From: an uncultured Clostridia bacterium
GTDB taxonomy: Bacteria; Bacillota; Clostridia; Christensenellales; Aristaeellaceae
NCBI GenBank assembly: GCA_934621485.1
Contig: CAKTUS010000018.1
Location: forward strand, 1 to 38,684
Length of the DNA stretch: 38,684 bases
Direction of reading: 5' to 3'
Below, in pieces: positions 25,298 through 34,639 of the stretch (positions are counted from its first letter, which is position 1; each line of letters opens with the position of its first letter). The notes beneath the pieces were generated by a model that worked only from the letters and a program-made list of their open reading frames with translations, was not told the origin of the DNA and ran no database searches. A program made the translations under genes and the position numbers.

Positions 25298-25347
25298 GCA
25301 GCGAACCACCGGCTCTTTGCGCAGCCGTTGGTTCGCTGCTTTTGCTT
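25298..25347 (+). terminator. Terminator of the isomerase/transport/RraA operon
   Basis: A 17-position stem (25298-25314 with 25323-25339) with one mismatch and an 8-base loop is followed by TTTTGCTT. A second small hairpin (GCCGGCGGT with ACCGCCGG) precedes it right after the stop codon. Confidence 0.85.
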
Positions 25348-25840
25348 GATTATGGCAGCGGTTTTTCCCTGCGAATGGACGCCTGCCTTTTCCATCCCTC
25401 GTTTTGAAAGGACCGGCGAAATCCGTCAGCTTGTTGACTTGCGCGCAAGGGATGCCTCTTGCGAATTTTCCCCGAATCAACGGCTTTCGCACAAGCATAG
25501 GGGAAGGAGCGGTTTGGGGGCCAAGATAACCGGGGCAATACGAGCTGCTCTTCCTTAGATTCGGCAGGTAAACAGCTCTGGCTTATTAGGAAGCCGGGGC
25601 TTTGGCTGTCTGCTTGGCAATTGTCCCCAATAACGCAACCGTTCGATTGGAAAGGCAAAACGGCCAACATCTTTTTATTGCCATCGTTTTCCCGTGATTT
25701 TTTCCGCTTGAAAACCCAAGCAATGTTCAGTGCTGGCCGCCATAAGGGCCCTACCCGGATTTCCTTTTTCAGGAACGGTATAGGGCATTTCAAGCTTTTC
25801 GGAGCCTGCCCAATTCCTTATCCCTTATGCTGCAACGCTT
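25348..25840. other. Gene-free gap before spo0A
   Basis: I see no convincing gene, RNA or repeat here. The reading frames in the region have no recognisable motifs, and no good ribosome binding site. Confidence 0.5.
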
Positions 25841-26614
25841 TTACGCGCTCCGCTCCATGGAGAGTTTATCCGCGATCATGGCGATGAATTCGCCGTTGGT
25901 GGGCTTGTCCTCCGGGGTGCAGACCCGGCACCCGAACGCCCGGTTCAAGGTGTCTACCCGGCCCCGGTTCCAGGCCACTTCGATGGCGTGGCGGATGGCC
26001 CGCTCCACCTTGCTGGCGGACGTACCAAAATGGCGGGCAATGCTGGGATAGAGCTCTTTGGTAATGCGGTTGATGATGTCCGGCTGGTCAATGACCATTT
26101 TGATGCCGCAGCGCAGGTATTGATAGCCCTTGATGTGCGCTGGAATCCCGATGGCCAGAAACAGGCTGCCCAGCCGTTCATCCAGGGATTGCACATGAGG
26201 CGCTTCCTGAGTTCGGGCTGCGGGCGGGAAGGCCGCGCTGTCCTCCTGCAGGTCCCGGATGTGCTCCCACAGGTGCTCTGGTTCAAATGGCTTTACCATG
26301 TAGAAAACCGCACCCAGAGAAATGGCCCGGGTGATGAAGTCGTCGCGGCCCAGGGCAGACGTTACAATGGTTTTGGGCAAGTGGGACAGATGCTGCCGGC
26401 GCATTTCCTCCAGCAGCATGTAGCCGTCCATCATAGGCATGACGATGTCTGTTACCATGACGTCAAAACGTGTTTCCCTCAGGGCGTTGAGCGCTTCCAA
26501 ACCGTTGGCCGCTTCCGCCACCAGGTCTACGCCGTCCTGCCGCCGCAGGTATTCTGCAAGGCTTTTTCGCAGCGTGCCGTGGTCGTCTACAATCAAAATT
26601 TTGGTGTTGTACAT
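25841..26614 (-). CDS. spo0A: Stage 0 sporulation response regulator Spo0A
   Basis: This 257-residue protein is the master regulator of sporulation, activated by a phosphorelay. The N-terminal receiver has the acidic pocket D10-D11, phosphoacceptor D56 (VMVTDIVMPMMDG), a TSALG switch region and VKPFEPE. The C-terminal DNA-binding domain keeps the Spo0A hallmark helix ASKVERAIRHAIEVAWNRG and ends NGEFIAMIADKL. The ATG at 26614 has AGGAGGG eight bases upstream. It shows no neighbouring spoIVB gene, the common arrangement. Full conservation of the DNA-binding helix implies a working protein. Confidence 0.95.
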   Translation of the reverse strand: MYNTKILIVDDHGTLRKSLAEYLRRQDGVDLVAEAANGLEALNALRETRFDVMVTDIVMPMMDGYMLLEEMRRQHLSHLPKTIVTSALGRDDFITRAISLGAVFYMVKPFEPEHLWEHIRDLQEDSAAFPPAARTQEAPHVQSLDERLGSLFLAIGIPAHIKGYQYLRCGIKMVIDQPDIINRITKELYPSIARHFGTSASKVERAIRHAIEVAWNRGRVDTLNRAFGCRVCTPEDKPTNGEFIAMIADKLSMERSA

Positions 26615-26761
26615 CGTGCAATCCCTCCTGGCGTTGGTTTCGTTTTTTGCAGCATAGCACAAAAACCACTACCAAATGGGGTTTTCGGGTAAAATAGTAA
26701 CAAATCTTCCATTCTTGACAGCGAATTCCATTTCACAAGGAAAAGTGACAGCTGTTGCGCT

Positions 26762-27763
26762 TCATCGACAAGGCTGCCTCAGCATTTGTCGCTTTTTCGA
26801 GCGCAATAGCCCGTCTGCATCTTCTTTCACCATCCAGGACAGCATGGCGTTCAGGTTGACATCCGAGTATTCAATTTCCGCGGAGTACTGCCGGCTAAAT
26901 TCCATCAGTTTTTCCAAACGGATATCCTGATGAACAGAAAGATAGCCCAAGCATATCTGACGCAGCAGCATCACGCTTTGCACTGCAAAGGCCAACCGCT
27001 CCTCAAAGCGCCCGTCTGTCAGACTGCCCGCCAGATGGCGGTAGCCAAAAGCCAGAGCAAGCTGCTCAAAGGCCGTTTCCCACTCGGCTCCTTTGAGGGC
27101 GTTTGCGGAACCTGTGGGCGAAAGCGCCAACAAATTCAGCGCATTGTCCCAGGACGGGTCCAGCCGCTCCAGGCCGCGCAGCCTTTTGGCTCATTCCTTT
27201 GGCGTCAGCCTGGGAAGCGCGGCGCCGCCTACCACCAGCACGCGATTCAGACGCTGATGAACAGGCAAACGCCGGTTTTGGATTATACGCAGCAGCCGGC
27301 TCCGCCGATGAAAAAAGGCTTCTTCCTCCGGAAGGCGCCGTTCCGCACGTCCGTCATCCTGCAGCACAATCAGGCGCAGCGGTTCCCGGTGCGTCAGCAG
27401 CAGGCGGCAGGCTTCCTCGCAGCACAGGCCCAAGCCCACCTCTGTACGGGTTGAAAAATGATTGCGAAAACGGGGGTGATCGGCGCAAATCTGGCATAGG
27501 CTATCTTCCCCTAGGGTCAGCATCATTCGGCACAGGCCGTTAGACGCTAGAAAGGCGCACCGGCCTTGCTCATCCATTCGAAAAGCCGGCCCGTCCTCCG
27601 TAAGCTCAATGCCGCTCAGCAGTTCTTCAGCATAAGGGCTCTGTTGATAGCGCCGGTAGCTATCCGGGTCAATCAACACCTCCCAGCCAATGCAACAGCT
27701 GTGACGGCATTTTTCGGCAGTGCAGGAAAAGGCGGGGTAGAAATCCGGAACCATCCACTTCAT
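26762..27763 (-). pseudogene. FliB-like lysine-N-methylase gene interrupted by in-frame TGA
   Basis: The reading frame from ATG 27763 (GAGGTG upstream) encodes a FliB-like flagellin lysine-N-methylase: AEKCRHSCCIGWEVLIDP, LCQICADHPRFRNHFSTR and CEEACRLLL form its conserved cysteine-rich N-terminal half. A TGA at 27191-27193 (codon 191) stops it, but the same frame stays open for another 142 codons with matching C-terminal sequence (GLERLDPSWDNALN, then LAFGYRHLAGSLTDGRF and LMEFSRQYSAEIEYSDVNL). No frameshift is needed. A truncating mutation is the simplest explanation; readthrough or a sequencing error are alternatives. Confidence 0.8.
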
Positions 27764-27897
27764 AGGCAAAAGCACCTCACGGGCCGATCATATCCCAACG
27801 CCTGTCCTGCGTCAAGGCATGATTGGGTATTGACGGGAAGGCTTGCGTTTCGTATGATGAGGGGTGGACAAGAAGCATGCTTTTGGGGGAAACGGCG

Positions 27898-29055
27898 ATG
27901 AGCGAGTGGCTTTGCCCGGTACAGGAACAGTGCGGCGGCTGTCAATGGCTGCGTTTGCCTTATGAAAAACAGTTGGAAAAGAAACAGCAGCGGGTGGAAA
28001 AGCTGCTGAAGCCCTTTTGCATGGTCAGGCCCATCGTGGGAGCGGCCAATCCCTTTCATTACCGCAATAAGGTGCACGCGGCCATCGGCACGGACCGGCA
28101 GGGGCATGTGGTGTGCGGCAGCTACGCGGCGGGCACTCACCGCATTGTGCCGGTAAGCCAATGCCTGATTGAGGACGAGCGCGCTGCGCAGGTAGTACAG
28201 GCCGTTCGCAGGCTGATGGTTCGCTTCCGCTTGCCGCCCTACAATGAGGATTCCGGCCAGGGCGTTTTGCGCCATGTGCTGGTACGGGTGGGTCGGCAAA
28301 CGGGCCAGGTGCTGGTAACCCTGGTTATTGGCCGGCCGGAGTTTCCCGCCCGCCGTGCCTTTGTAGAGGCGCTGGTGAAAAGCTGCCCCTTCATCACGAC
28401 GGTGGTGGTTAACCTGAACGGCTTCCGCACCTCCATGATTCTGGGACGAAGCAGCCGTATAGCCTATGGCAAAGGATATATCGAGGATGTTCTGTGCGGA
28501 AAACGCTTTGGGATTTCGCCAGCGTCATTTTACCAGGTCAACGCCGAACAAACGGAAAAGCTGTATCAAATCGTCCTAGGCTATATGGCTTTAAGCGGCA
28601 GGGAGAATTTGCTGGACGCCTATTGCGGCATTGGCACCATCGGCCTGGCGGCGGCAGATTTGGCGGCACAGGTGACCGGCGTGGAGTTGAACCCGGATGC
28701 AGTGCAGGACGCCATCCGCAATGCCCGGCGCAATCAGGTGGAAAACGCCCGCTTTGTGGAAGCCGATGCAGGCGATTTCATGCGCAGGCTGGCCCGTCAA
28801 AATCAGCGCCCGGATGTGGTGGTGATGGATCCGCCGCGCGCCGGCAGCGACGAGCGGTTTTTGGCCGCTTTGTGTCGGTTGGCCCCAGCCCGGGTGGTTT
28901 ATGTATCCTGCATGCCGGAGACCCTTGCGCGAGACCTAGGCTATTTGACCGCTCATGGCTATTGCGCGCAGGAAGCTATGCCTGTGGACATGTTTCCACA
29001 AACCGAGCATGTGGAGACGGTATGCTTGCTCACTCGAAAGAGGCCTTCTCAATAA
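27898..29055 (+). CDS. 23S rRNA (uracil-5-)-methyltransferase, RlmD/RumA type
   Basis: This 385-residue enzyme methylates uracil in rRNA using S-adenosylmethionine. Visible are the iron-sulfur cluster cysteines (CPVQEQCGGCQWLRLPY near the start), the SAM loop LLDAYCGIGTIGLAAA, MDPPRAG and the C-terminal YVSCMPETLARDLGYL with the catalytic cysteine. The start is uncertain. The ATG at 27898 follows a GGGGG stretch and puts the family motif at the expected place; an ATG at 27877 is the alternative. RlmC or TrmA-like activity is not excluded. It is read divergently from the fliB-like gene. Confidence 0.9.
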   Translation: MSEWLCPVQEQCGGCQWLRLPYEKQLEKKQQRVEKLLKPFCMVRPIVGAANPFHYRNKVHAAIGTDRQGHVVCGSYAAGTHRIVPVSQCLIEDERAAQVVQAVRRLMVRFRLPPYNEDSGQGVLRHVLVRVGRQTGQVLVTLVIGRPEFPARRAFVEALVKSCPFITTVVVNLNGFRTSMILGRSSRIAYGKGYIEDVLCGKRFGISPASFYQVNAEQTEKLYQIVLGYMALSGRENLLDAYCGIGTIGLAAADLAAQVTGVELNPDAVQDAIRNARRNQVENARFVEADAGDFMRRLARQNQRPDVVVMDPPRAGSDERFLAALCRLAPARVVYVSCMPETLARDLGYLTAHGYCAQEAMPVDMFPQTEHVETVCLLTRKRPSQ

Positions 29056-29478
29056 GGCCGATGGGGAAGCCTGCTTCCCCATCCAAAGCGCAGAGGCTGA
29101 ACGATGAGCCGACGCCGTTCGACGGCCCGGTTCCCGCCGGCTGAAAGGCTGCGCTTTGATAGACAGGAAAGGCCCAGATGTTGCAGGCTTGGCAGTTTGT
29201 CTCATTGCTGTAGGCTTGTCCCGTTTTTGCAGATTGCCGGCGAAAAGACGATGGCTGAAAGGAAAAAGCTGGCCAAGGCGCGAAGGGCGAATCGCCTTCA
29301 GTCGGCAAGGAAAGATCGTTTGCCTGTCCTTGGCCTGCGAAGCCGTCGAATTCTTTTATCATACTGGAATCAGGAAAAAGGCAATGAACCGTCTTGTGTT
29401 GCAAAGTGCAGCCTTGATGCACTGGCTATGATTGTAAGACTTCCGCCTGCTGGTTGCCGTTATCAAGGAGGCCCATAA
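29056..29478. other. Gap between rlmD-like and uvrC genes
   Basis: The gap begins with a perfect 10-bp hairpin at 29060-29083 (GATGGGGAAG with CTTCCCCATC) that has no U tract. No convincing gene is seen. The last 20 bases hold the AAGGAGG before uvrC. Confidence 0.5.
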
Positions 29479-31335
29479 ATGAACCCAACCCTGGAATACA
29501 AAATCAAAATGTTGCCGGACAGCCCCGGCTGCTACCTGATGAAATCGCAGGGGCAGATTATCTATGTGGGCAAGGCGGTAAACCTGAAAAACCGGGTACG
29601 TTCCTATTTTCATGGCAGTCACACGCCCAAGGTGGCCGCTATGGTGGCCCGCGTGGATGATTTTGACCTGATGCTGTGCCAAACCAATTTTGAAGCGCTG
29701 ACGCTGGAATGTAACCTGATTAAGAAGCACCGGCCCTTTTACAACATTCTGCTGAAGGACGACAAGCATTATCCCTACCTGCGCATCGACCTCGACGAGC
29801 GATATCCTAGGCTAACGTTGGCCCGGCGCATGAATCAGCACGACGGGGCGAAATACTTTGGTCCCTACATTGGCGCAACGGCGGTTCGTCAGGTTATGGA
29901 GGAGGTGCGGCGCTTCTTCCCGCTGCGCACCTGCAACCTGAGCCTGCCGCTGAAAACCCCAAAGCGCCCCTGCATGCACTACCAAATTGGCCGCTGCATG
30001 GCCCCCTGCGCCGGAAAAATCAGCGAGAGCGATTACAATGCCCTTTTGCAGCGGGTGATTGCCTTTTTGAACGGCGACAGCCGGGAGCTGCTCAGCCGCC
30101 TCACGCAGGAAATGAATCAGGCCGCTCAACGCATGGAATATGAACAGGCGGCCGTGCTCCGGGATAAAATCAGAGACATCAGGCAGCTGATGGAGGAGCA
30201 GCACGCCATTCAAACCCGGGATGTGGAGCAGGACGTGCTGGCCGTGGCCGTCAGCGACAGCGACGCCATGGTGCACCTGACCCATATTCGATCGGGCCGC
30301 ATCGAAGGCGGCCAGGCTTTCCTGATGGAAAACGCCGGCGATGAAGAACCGGAAGCCATCCTTTCCAATTTTATGACCCAGTATTATGACGACGAACACC
30401 TGATTCCCCGCAATGTGCTGGCACAATGCCTGCCCGAGCCGCTGGACGAGTGGGAACAGTGGCTGCGGGAGAAAAAGGGCGGCGCCGTTACCCTGACGGT
30501 GCCCCAGCGGGGCGATAAGCTGGATTTGGTGAGAATTGCGCTGAAAAACGCGCAGGACGCCCTGCTCAAGCATCAGCAAAGCGCCGCCATCCGCGATATG
30601 CGCACTCGGCAGGCCATGCTGGAATTGCAGCAGGCTTTGCATTTGCCCACCCTGCCCCAGCGTATCGAAGGGTACGATATTTCCAACACTCAGGGCATTT
30701 TGAGCGTGGCCAGCATGGTGGTGTTTGAAGGCGGACTGCCCAATAAAAAGGCTTACCGCATTTACCGTATCAAAACGGTAGAGGGAGCCAACGATTTTGC
30801 CTCCATGGCCGAGGTGATCACCCGCCGCTTCACCCACGGTTTGCAGGAAAAGCACGACCGCCAGGCCGCCGGGCTGGACCCGGACCAGGGCAGTTTTTCC
30901 AAGCTGCCGGACGTGATTTTGATTGACGGCGGCCCGGAGCAGCTGGCCTTTGCCTATCGGGCCATGCTGGATGCGGGCGGCAACGTGCCCATGTTTGGCC
31001 TGGCCAAACGGTTTGAGGAGGTTTATCTGCCCGGGCGGCCTCATGATCCCATCCTTCTGGACCGGCGCTCCAATGCGCTGCATCTGATTCAATATGTGCG
31101 CGACGAGGCCCACCGCTTCGGCATCACGCACCACCGCGCCCTGCGGGGCAAGGAAGGGCTGCGCAGCGAGCTGAGCAGTATTCCCGGCATCGGCCCCAAA
31201 AAGCAGGCCGCTCTCATTCGCCATTTTCGCAGTGTGGGCGCGATCTTTGCCGCCAGCAAGGAAGAATTGTGCCAGGTGGAGGGAATCAGCGAAAGCCTGG
31301 CGGAGCGCATCCTTGCCCACAACCAAAGCAAATAG
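29479..31335 (+). CDS. uvrC: Excinuclease ABC subunit C
   Basis: This 618-residue protein makes both incisions in nucleotide excision repair with UvrAB. The N-terminal GIY-YIG-type nuclease reads SPGCYLMKSQ then IIYVGKAVNLKNRVRSYF, the UVR motif is EQAAVLRDKIRDI, the RNase H-like C-terminal nuclease has GYDISNTQG and VILIDGGPEQL, and two helix-hairpin-helix motifs end the protein (SIPGIGPKKQAAL, then VEGISESLAERIL). Length and order are standard. AAGGAGG precedes the ATG at 29479. It is 9 bp from the HAD phosphatase gene, so both form an operon. Confidence 0.97.
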   Translation: MNPTLEYKIKMLPDSPGCYLMKSQGQIIYVGKAVNLKNRVRSYFHGSHTPKVAAMVARVDDFDLMLCQTNFEALTLECNLIKKHRPFYNILLKDDKHYPYLRIDLDERYPRLTLARRMNQHDGAKYFGPYIGATAVRQVMEEVRRFFPLRTCNLSLPLKTPKRPCMHYQIGRCMAPCAGKISESDYNALLQRVIAFLNGDSRELLSRLTQEMNQAAQRMEYEQAAVLRDKIRDIRQLMEEQHAIQTRDVEQDVLAVAVSDSDAMVHLTHIRSGRIEGGQAFLMENAGDEEPEAILSNFMTQYYDDEHLIPRNVLAQCLPEPLDEWEQWLREKKGGAVTLTVPQRGDKLDLVRIALKNAQDALLKHQQSAAIRDMRTRQAMLELQQALHLPTLPQRIEGYDISNTQGILSVASMVVFEGGLPNKKAYRIYRIKTVEGANDFASMAEVITRRFTHGLQEKHDRQAAGLDPDQGSFSKLPDVILIDGGPEQLAFAYRAMLDAGGNVPMFGLAKRFEEVYLPGRPHDPILLDRRSNALHLIQYVRDEAHRFGITHHRALRGKEGLRSELSSIPGIGPKKQAALIRHFRSVGAIFAASKEELCQVEGISESLAERILAHNQSK

Positions 31336-31344
31336 GAGGCGTTT

Positions 31345-31995
31345 ATGCGTTACAATACGGTGATTTTTGATTTGGACGGCACGTTGCTCAATACCCTGCA
31401 GGACCTGTGGCGCGCCACCAATCATGCGCTTGAGCAGCGAGGGTACCCTGTGCGCACACTGGAGGAAGTGCGGCGCTTCGTGGGAAACGGCGTGGAAATG
31501 CTGATTCGCCGGGCTGTGCCCGCAGGCTGCGCCGAAGAGGAGATTCAGGCAGCCTTGGCCGTGTTCAAAGCCTATTATGCCCGGCACAATAACGATACCA
31601 CAGCGCCCTATGACGGCATCGAAGAGCTGCTGGCCCGGCTGAAGGCCCGCGGCGTTCGCATGGCTATTGTCAGTAATAAGAATGATCCCAATGTGAAGGC
31701 GTTGGCCAAGCTGTACTTTCCAACGACCATTTCGCTGGCCGTGGGGGAGGGCAACGGCGTTCGCCCCAAGCCTTGCCCCGACAGTGTGCTGCATGTGATG
31801 AGCCAGTGGCACTGCTCTCCCCAACAGGTGCTATATGTGGGCGACAGCGATGTGGACATTCGCACGGCTGAAAACGCCGGTGTGGACTGCGCCAGCGTGT
31901 GCTGGGGCTTTCGGGGAGAGGAGGAACTGCGCGCCGCCGGGGCCCGCGTGCTGGTTCATACAGCCCAGGAGCTGGAGCGGTGTGTGGAAGGCTAA
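31345..31995 (+). CDS. HAD-superfamily phosphatase, phosphoglycolate phosphatase-like
   Basis: This 216-residue HAD hydrolase has the four expected motifs: nucleophile DLDGT (D9, D11), the SNK motif II, the RPKP lysine and GDSDVD. The cap follows motif I, as in subfamily IA enzymes such as Gph. Phosphoglycolate released during repair of oxidised DNA ends would fit its place right after uvrC, but the substrate is an inference. AGGAGG precedes the ATG at 31345. Confidence 0.9.
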   Translation: MRYNTVIFDLDGTLLNTLQDLWRATNHALEQRGYPVRTLEEVRRFVGNGVEMLIRRAVPAGCAEEEIQAALAVFKAYYARHNNDTTAPYDGIEELLARLKARGVRMAIVSNKNDPNVKALAKLYFPTTISLAVGEGNGVRPKPCPDSVLHVMSQWHCSPQQVLYVGDSDVDIRTAENAGVDCASVCWGFRGEEELRAAGARVLVHTAQELERCVEG

Positions 31996-32225
31996 ACATC
32001 ACCGGTAGAAAAAGCCCGGAGATTCCTGCGGTGCAGGCCGAAAGCCGGCCCAAGTTTTCGGCCTGTCCTCAAAGCTGCTCCGAGAAGTGGTTGGAGGGGC
32101 GGCAGCCCGCCGACTGGAAACGTAGCGCCCGGCTGATTTACGATCGAGAAAATGGAAGAAGCTTGCTATGCCGTGCGCAGTGCCCAGGCAGGGGGTTTTC
32201 GAAAACGTTTCGCCATTCCTGAAAA

Positions 32226-32338
32226 AAACGCCTGACGGCGATCTTTTCAGCCGAGAAGCGCGCTTTGACTACTCGCCTGCGACTGGCCGGGCGGCAAAGC
32301 ACAAGCCTTGAGCCTTGCGGCGCAAGGCTCGGGTTGCT
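32226..32338. repeat. Dispersed intergenic repeat, copy 3
   Basis: It begins ACGCCTGACGGCGATCTTTT, continues GAGAAGCGCGCTTTGACTAC and GGCCGGGCGGCAAAG, and ends near GGCTCGGGTTGCT. It parallels the copy at 19645 closely. Confidence 0.65.
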
Positions 32339-32518
32339 GAAAAACCCCGATCATAAAAACGGCTCACAAAACCGCCGGAGTTTTGTGCCTCGCAGATTGA
32401 TTTTGAGCCTATACCGTGAGAGAATGAGAAGCCTCGTTTTCTTTCGTTGCGTTACAAAGAAAGGTTTTGCAGGGTATGGATGCTTTTTTGGAGAAGGGAC
32501 TTTGTCAACGGGCTGATC

Positions 32519-32650
32519 CCTGCTGCGCAAGGCTGCCGAACCCGACGGCGTGTACGCCGGGTTCGCAATGAATGTCGGAGGGCCGCGGCCCTCCGATATC
32601 ACCCGTGGTTTCTCGGCCGCCGGAAAGCTTGCCGTCAGGCGAACTTTCAG
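32519..32650. repeat. Dispersed intergenic repeat, copy 4
   Basis: It contains CTGCTGCGCAAGGCTGCCGA, ACCCGACGGCGTGTACGCCG, GTCGGAGGGCCGCGGCCCTC and AAAGCTTGCCGTCAGGCGAA. Parts match the reverse of copy 1, and the ending matches copy 5. Confidence 0.6.
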
Positions 32651-32682
32651 TTTGCCAAAAAGGGAGATATAGGCCGGGATTT

Positions 32683-32830
32683 TAGGGGCGAAGCCCCTCT
32701 GTTTTTCACGCGAACTGGCGCAGCGATGCTCGCGGGCGCGTACTCGCCTATCGGTTTTTTTCGACCATCTGAAAGCTTGCCGTCAGGCGAGCTTTTTTGG
32801 ATGAGAAGCGCGCCTTTCCTGCATCGTTTC
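32683..32830. repeat. Dispersed intergenic repeat, copy 5
   Basis: A module TTCACGCGAACTGGCGCAGC with GCGCGTACTCGCC recurs in copy 6, and the following CGTCAGGCGAGCTTTTTTGG recurs in the other copies. A hairpin with GCTTGCC and GGCGAGC lies in it. Confidence 0.6.
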
Positions 32831-32994
32831 AAGCACGCAGTGAAATTACCGAATGAGAAGTGCGGTAAAATACGAACCGATGTTCCAAACAAATGCGATT
32901 CACCCATTACGATTGACAAACAAAGCGTATCCTGGCGCTATGGCTCTGAATCATCACATTACGACTGTAGCCTGGGTCTGCGGACGTTTTGCTA

Positions 32995-33023
32995 TGGACA
33001 AAACGGAACGAATACGATATAAT
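32995..33023 (+). promoter_or_regulatory. Promoter of the ROK-like gene
   Basis: TGGACA (32995-33000) and a consensus TATAAT (33018-33023) have a 17-base spacer. The start codon lies about 70 bases downstream. Confidence 0.75.
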
Positions 33024-33091
33024 GAAAAACGAAGGTATATAAAGAATACGTGTACATACATTCTCAAATTCTATCATTGGGAGGAACGAAT

Positions 33092-34462
33092 ATGGAGCAT
33101 CTGAAAATCCCCGCGCCCCTGGACTCGAACTTTTCCCCCATCTACCGCAGTCTGTGCCAGTTGCAGGCTCGGGCCGAAAAAGAAAACGGCCCCATGATTC
33201 GCCTTGCGTTGGAGCGCAACGACGGCCTGGTGGCAGTCTACGACATGCGCCTGCTGCCCGAAGGCGGCGAAAATGACGCCGTTAATCTGCGCATGGCCGA
33301 GCGCATGGTGAAAACCATGCTGTGGGTGTACGGCGGCTTCCGCGTTACGGTGGCAGGCAGCCAAAAGGTGTATGAGGGCGTGAAGGACCAGTACCGCGCC
33401 GGCGGCAAGCGCGAGTTTGACGCTCATTTTATGGCGCATGTGTACGAGCATGATTTTGAGGTGCTCTATGCGCCCACTCCCGAGGAAGCGCCGGCGCGCA
33501 AGGACGCTTCGGCTCCTGTCGGCCGTCACCTGAACGGCTGCCGCATCGGCTTTGACGCAGGTGGCAGCGACCGCAAGGTCAGCGCCGTCATCGACGGCGA
33601 AAGCGTGTACAGCGAGGAAGTGGTTTGGTTCCCCAAAACCAACAGCGACCCATCCTACCATTTTGACGGCATTGTCAGCGCCATGAAAACCGCCGCCAGC
33701 AAAATGCCCCGTGTGGACGCCATCGGCGTCAGCTCCGCCGGCGTGTACATTAACAACCACACCATGAACGCCTCCCTGTTCCTGAAGGTGCCTCAGGCGG
33801 ATTACGAAAAGTACGTGAAGGATATCTACATTCGTGCGGCCAAAGAAATTGGCGATGTGCCTCTGGTAGTGTGCAACGACGGCGATGTAACGGCGCTGGC
33901 CGGAGCCATGAGCCTGGGCGAGGACGGCATTTTGGGTATCGCCATGGGCACCAGCGAGGCCGGCGGCTATGTGGATCAGAAGGGCAATATTACCGGTTGG
34001 CTGAACGAACTGGCCTTTGTGCCCTGCGATTTGGCGCAAGACGCCATGGTGGATGAGTGGAGCGGAGACCGAGGCTGCGGCGTGAAGTATTTCTCCCAGG
34101 ACGCGGTGATCAAGCTGGCTCCCGCCGCCGGGATTTGCCTGGAGAAAAGCCTGAGTCCCGCCGAAAAGCTGAAGGTGGTGCAGGCCGAAATGGAAAAGGG
34201 CAATCCGGAGGCCGCCAAAATTTATGAAACCATCGGCGTATACCTAGGCTATACGCTTGCCTTCTATGCGTTGTTCTATGACATCAATCATGTGCTGCTC
34301 ATGGGCCGCGTAACCAGCGGCAAGGGCGGCGACCTGGTGCTGGCCAAGGCCCAGGAAGTGCTGCGCGCCGAGTATCCGCAGCTGAAAATGCAGGTGAACC
34401 TGCCTGATGAAAAGAGCCGCCGCGTGGGCCAGAGCGTGGCTGCGGCCAGCCTGCCGGAATAA
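33092..34462 (+). CDS. ROK/BadF-like ASKHA-fold protein with long N-terminal region
   Basis: This 456-residue protein begins at ATG 33092, seven bases after GGAGG. Residues 1-145 match nothing I recognise. From about residue 150 it has sugar-kinase/hsp70-fold motifs like those of ROK and BadF proteins: IGFDAGGSDRKVSAVID (phosphate 1), AIGVSSAGVYINN, VVCNDGDVTALAGAMSLG and IAMGTSEAGGYVDQKG. The usual ROK cysteine-rich zinc motif is not clear. It is a single-gene unit with its own promoter and terminator. An ATP-dependent sugar kinase is one possibility, but the substrate is unknown and catalytic residues are atypical. Confidence 0.75.
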   Translation: MEHLKIPAPLDSNFSPIYRSLCQLQARAEKENGPMIRLALERNDGLVAVYDMRLLPEGGENDAVNLRMAERMVKTMLWVYGGFRVTVAGSQKVYEGVKDQYRAGGKREFDAHFMAHVYEHDFEVLYAPTPEEAPARKDASAPVGRHLNGCRIGFDAGGSDRKVSAVIDGESVYSEEVVWFPKTNSDPSYHFDGIVSAMKTAASKMPRVDAIGVSSAGVYINNHTMNASLFLKVPQADYEKYVKDIYIRAAKEIGDVPLVVCNDGDVTALAGAMSLGEDGILGIAMGTSEAGGYVDQKGNITGWLNELAFVPCDLAQDAMVDEWSGDRGCGVKYFSQDAVIKLAPAAGICLEKSLSPAEKLKVVQAEMEKGNPEAAKIYETIGVYLGYTLAFYALFYDINHVLLMGRVTSGKGGDLVLAKAQEVLRAEYPQLKMQVNLPDEKSRRVGQSVAAASLPE

Positions 34463-34469
34463 TGCGCAA

Positions 34470-34501
34470 AACCCCGTCTCTGTTTGGAGGCGGGGTTGTT
34501 T
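34470..34501 (+). terminator. Terminator of the ROK-like gene
   Basis: AACCCCGTCT pairs with AGGCGGGGTT with one G-U pair, followed by GTTTG. It lies 8 bases after the stop codon. Confidence 0.8.
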
Positions 34502-34639
34502 GTCAAAAAAGCGGAGGAGCAGGAGGCGGAGCGGCTAGTCAAATGGGGGAAGGACAACGACTGCAATCTTCCCGCGTTTTGCGCCCCAGCCGCAGGCCGC
34601 TAACGGTCTATGGCGGTTCAGACTGTCCCAAAATCCCTG

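Larger units (their letters stand above)
31996..33091. other. Long gene-free stretch with mosaic repeats
   Basis: About 1.1 kb has no recognisable gene. It holds three repeat copies (listed separately) and, at its end, the promoter of the ROK-like gene. Confidence 0.5.

Noticed and set aside
25350..25793. 147-residue leftward reading frame upstream of spo0A
   Set aside because: It has no recognisable motif and no good start site; it is most likely noncoding.
26640..26720. Spo0A promoter and possible 0A box (TGTCAAG-like)
   Set aside because: The -35 box is poor and the 0A-like heptamer has a mismatch, so neither is solid enough to list.
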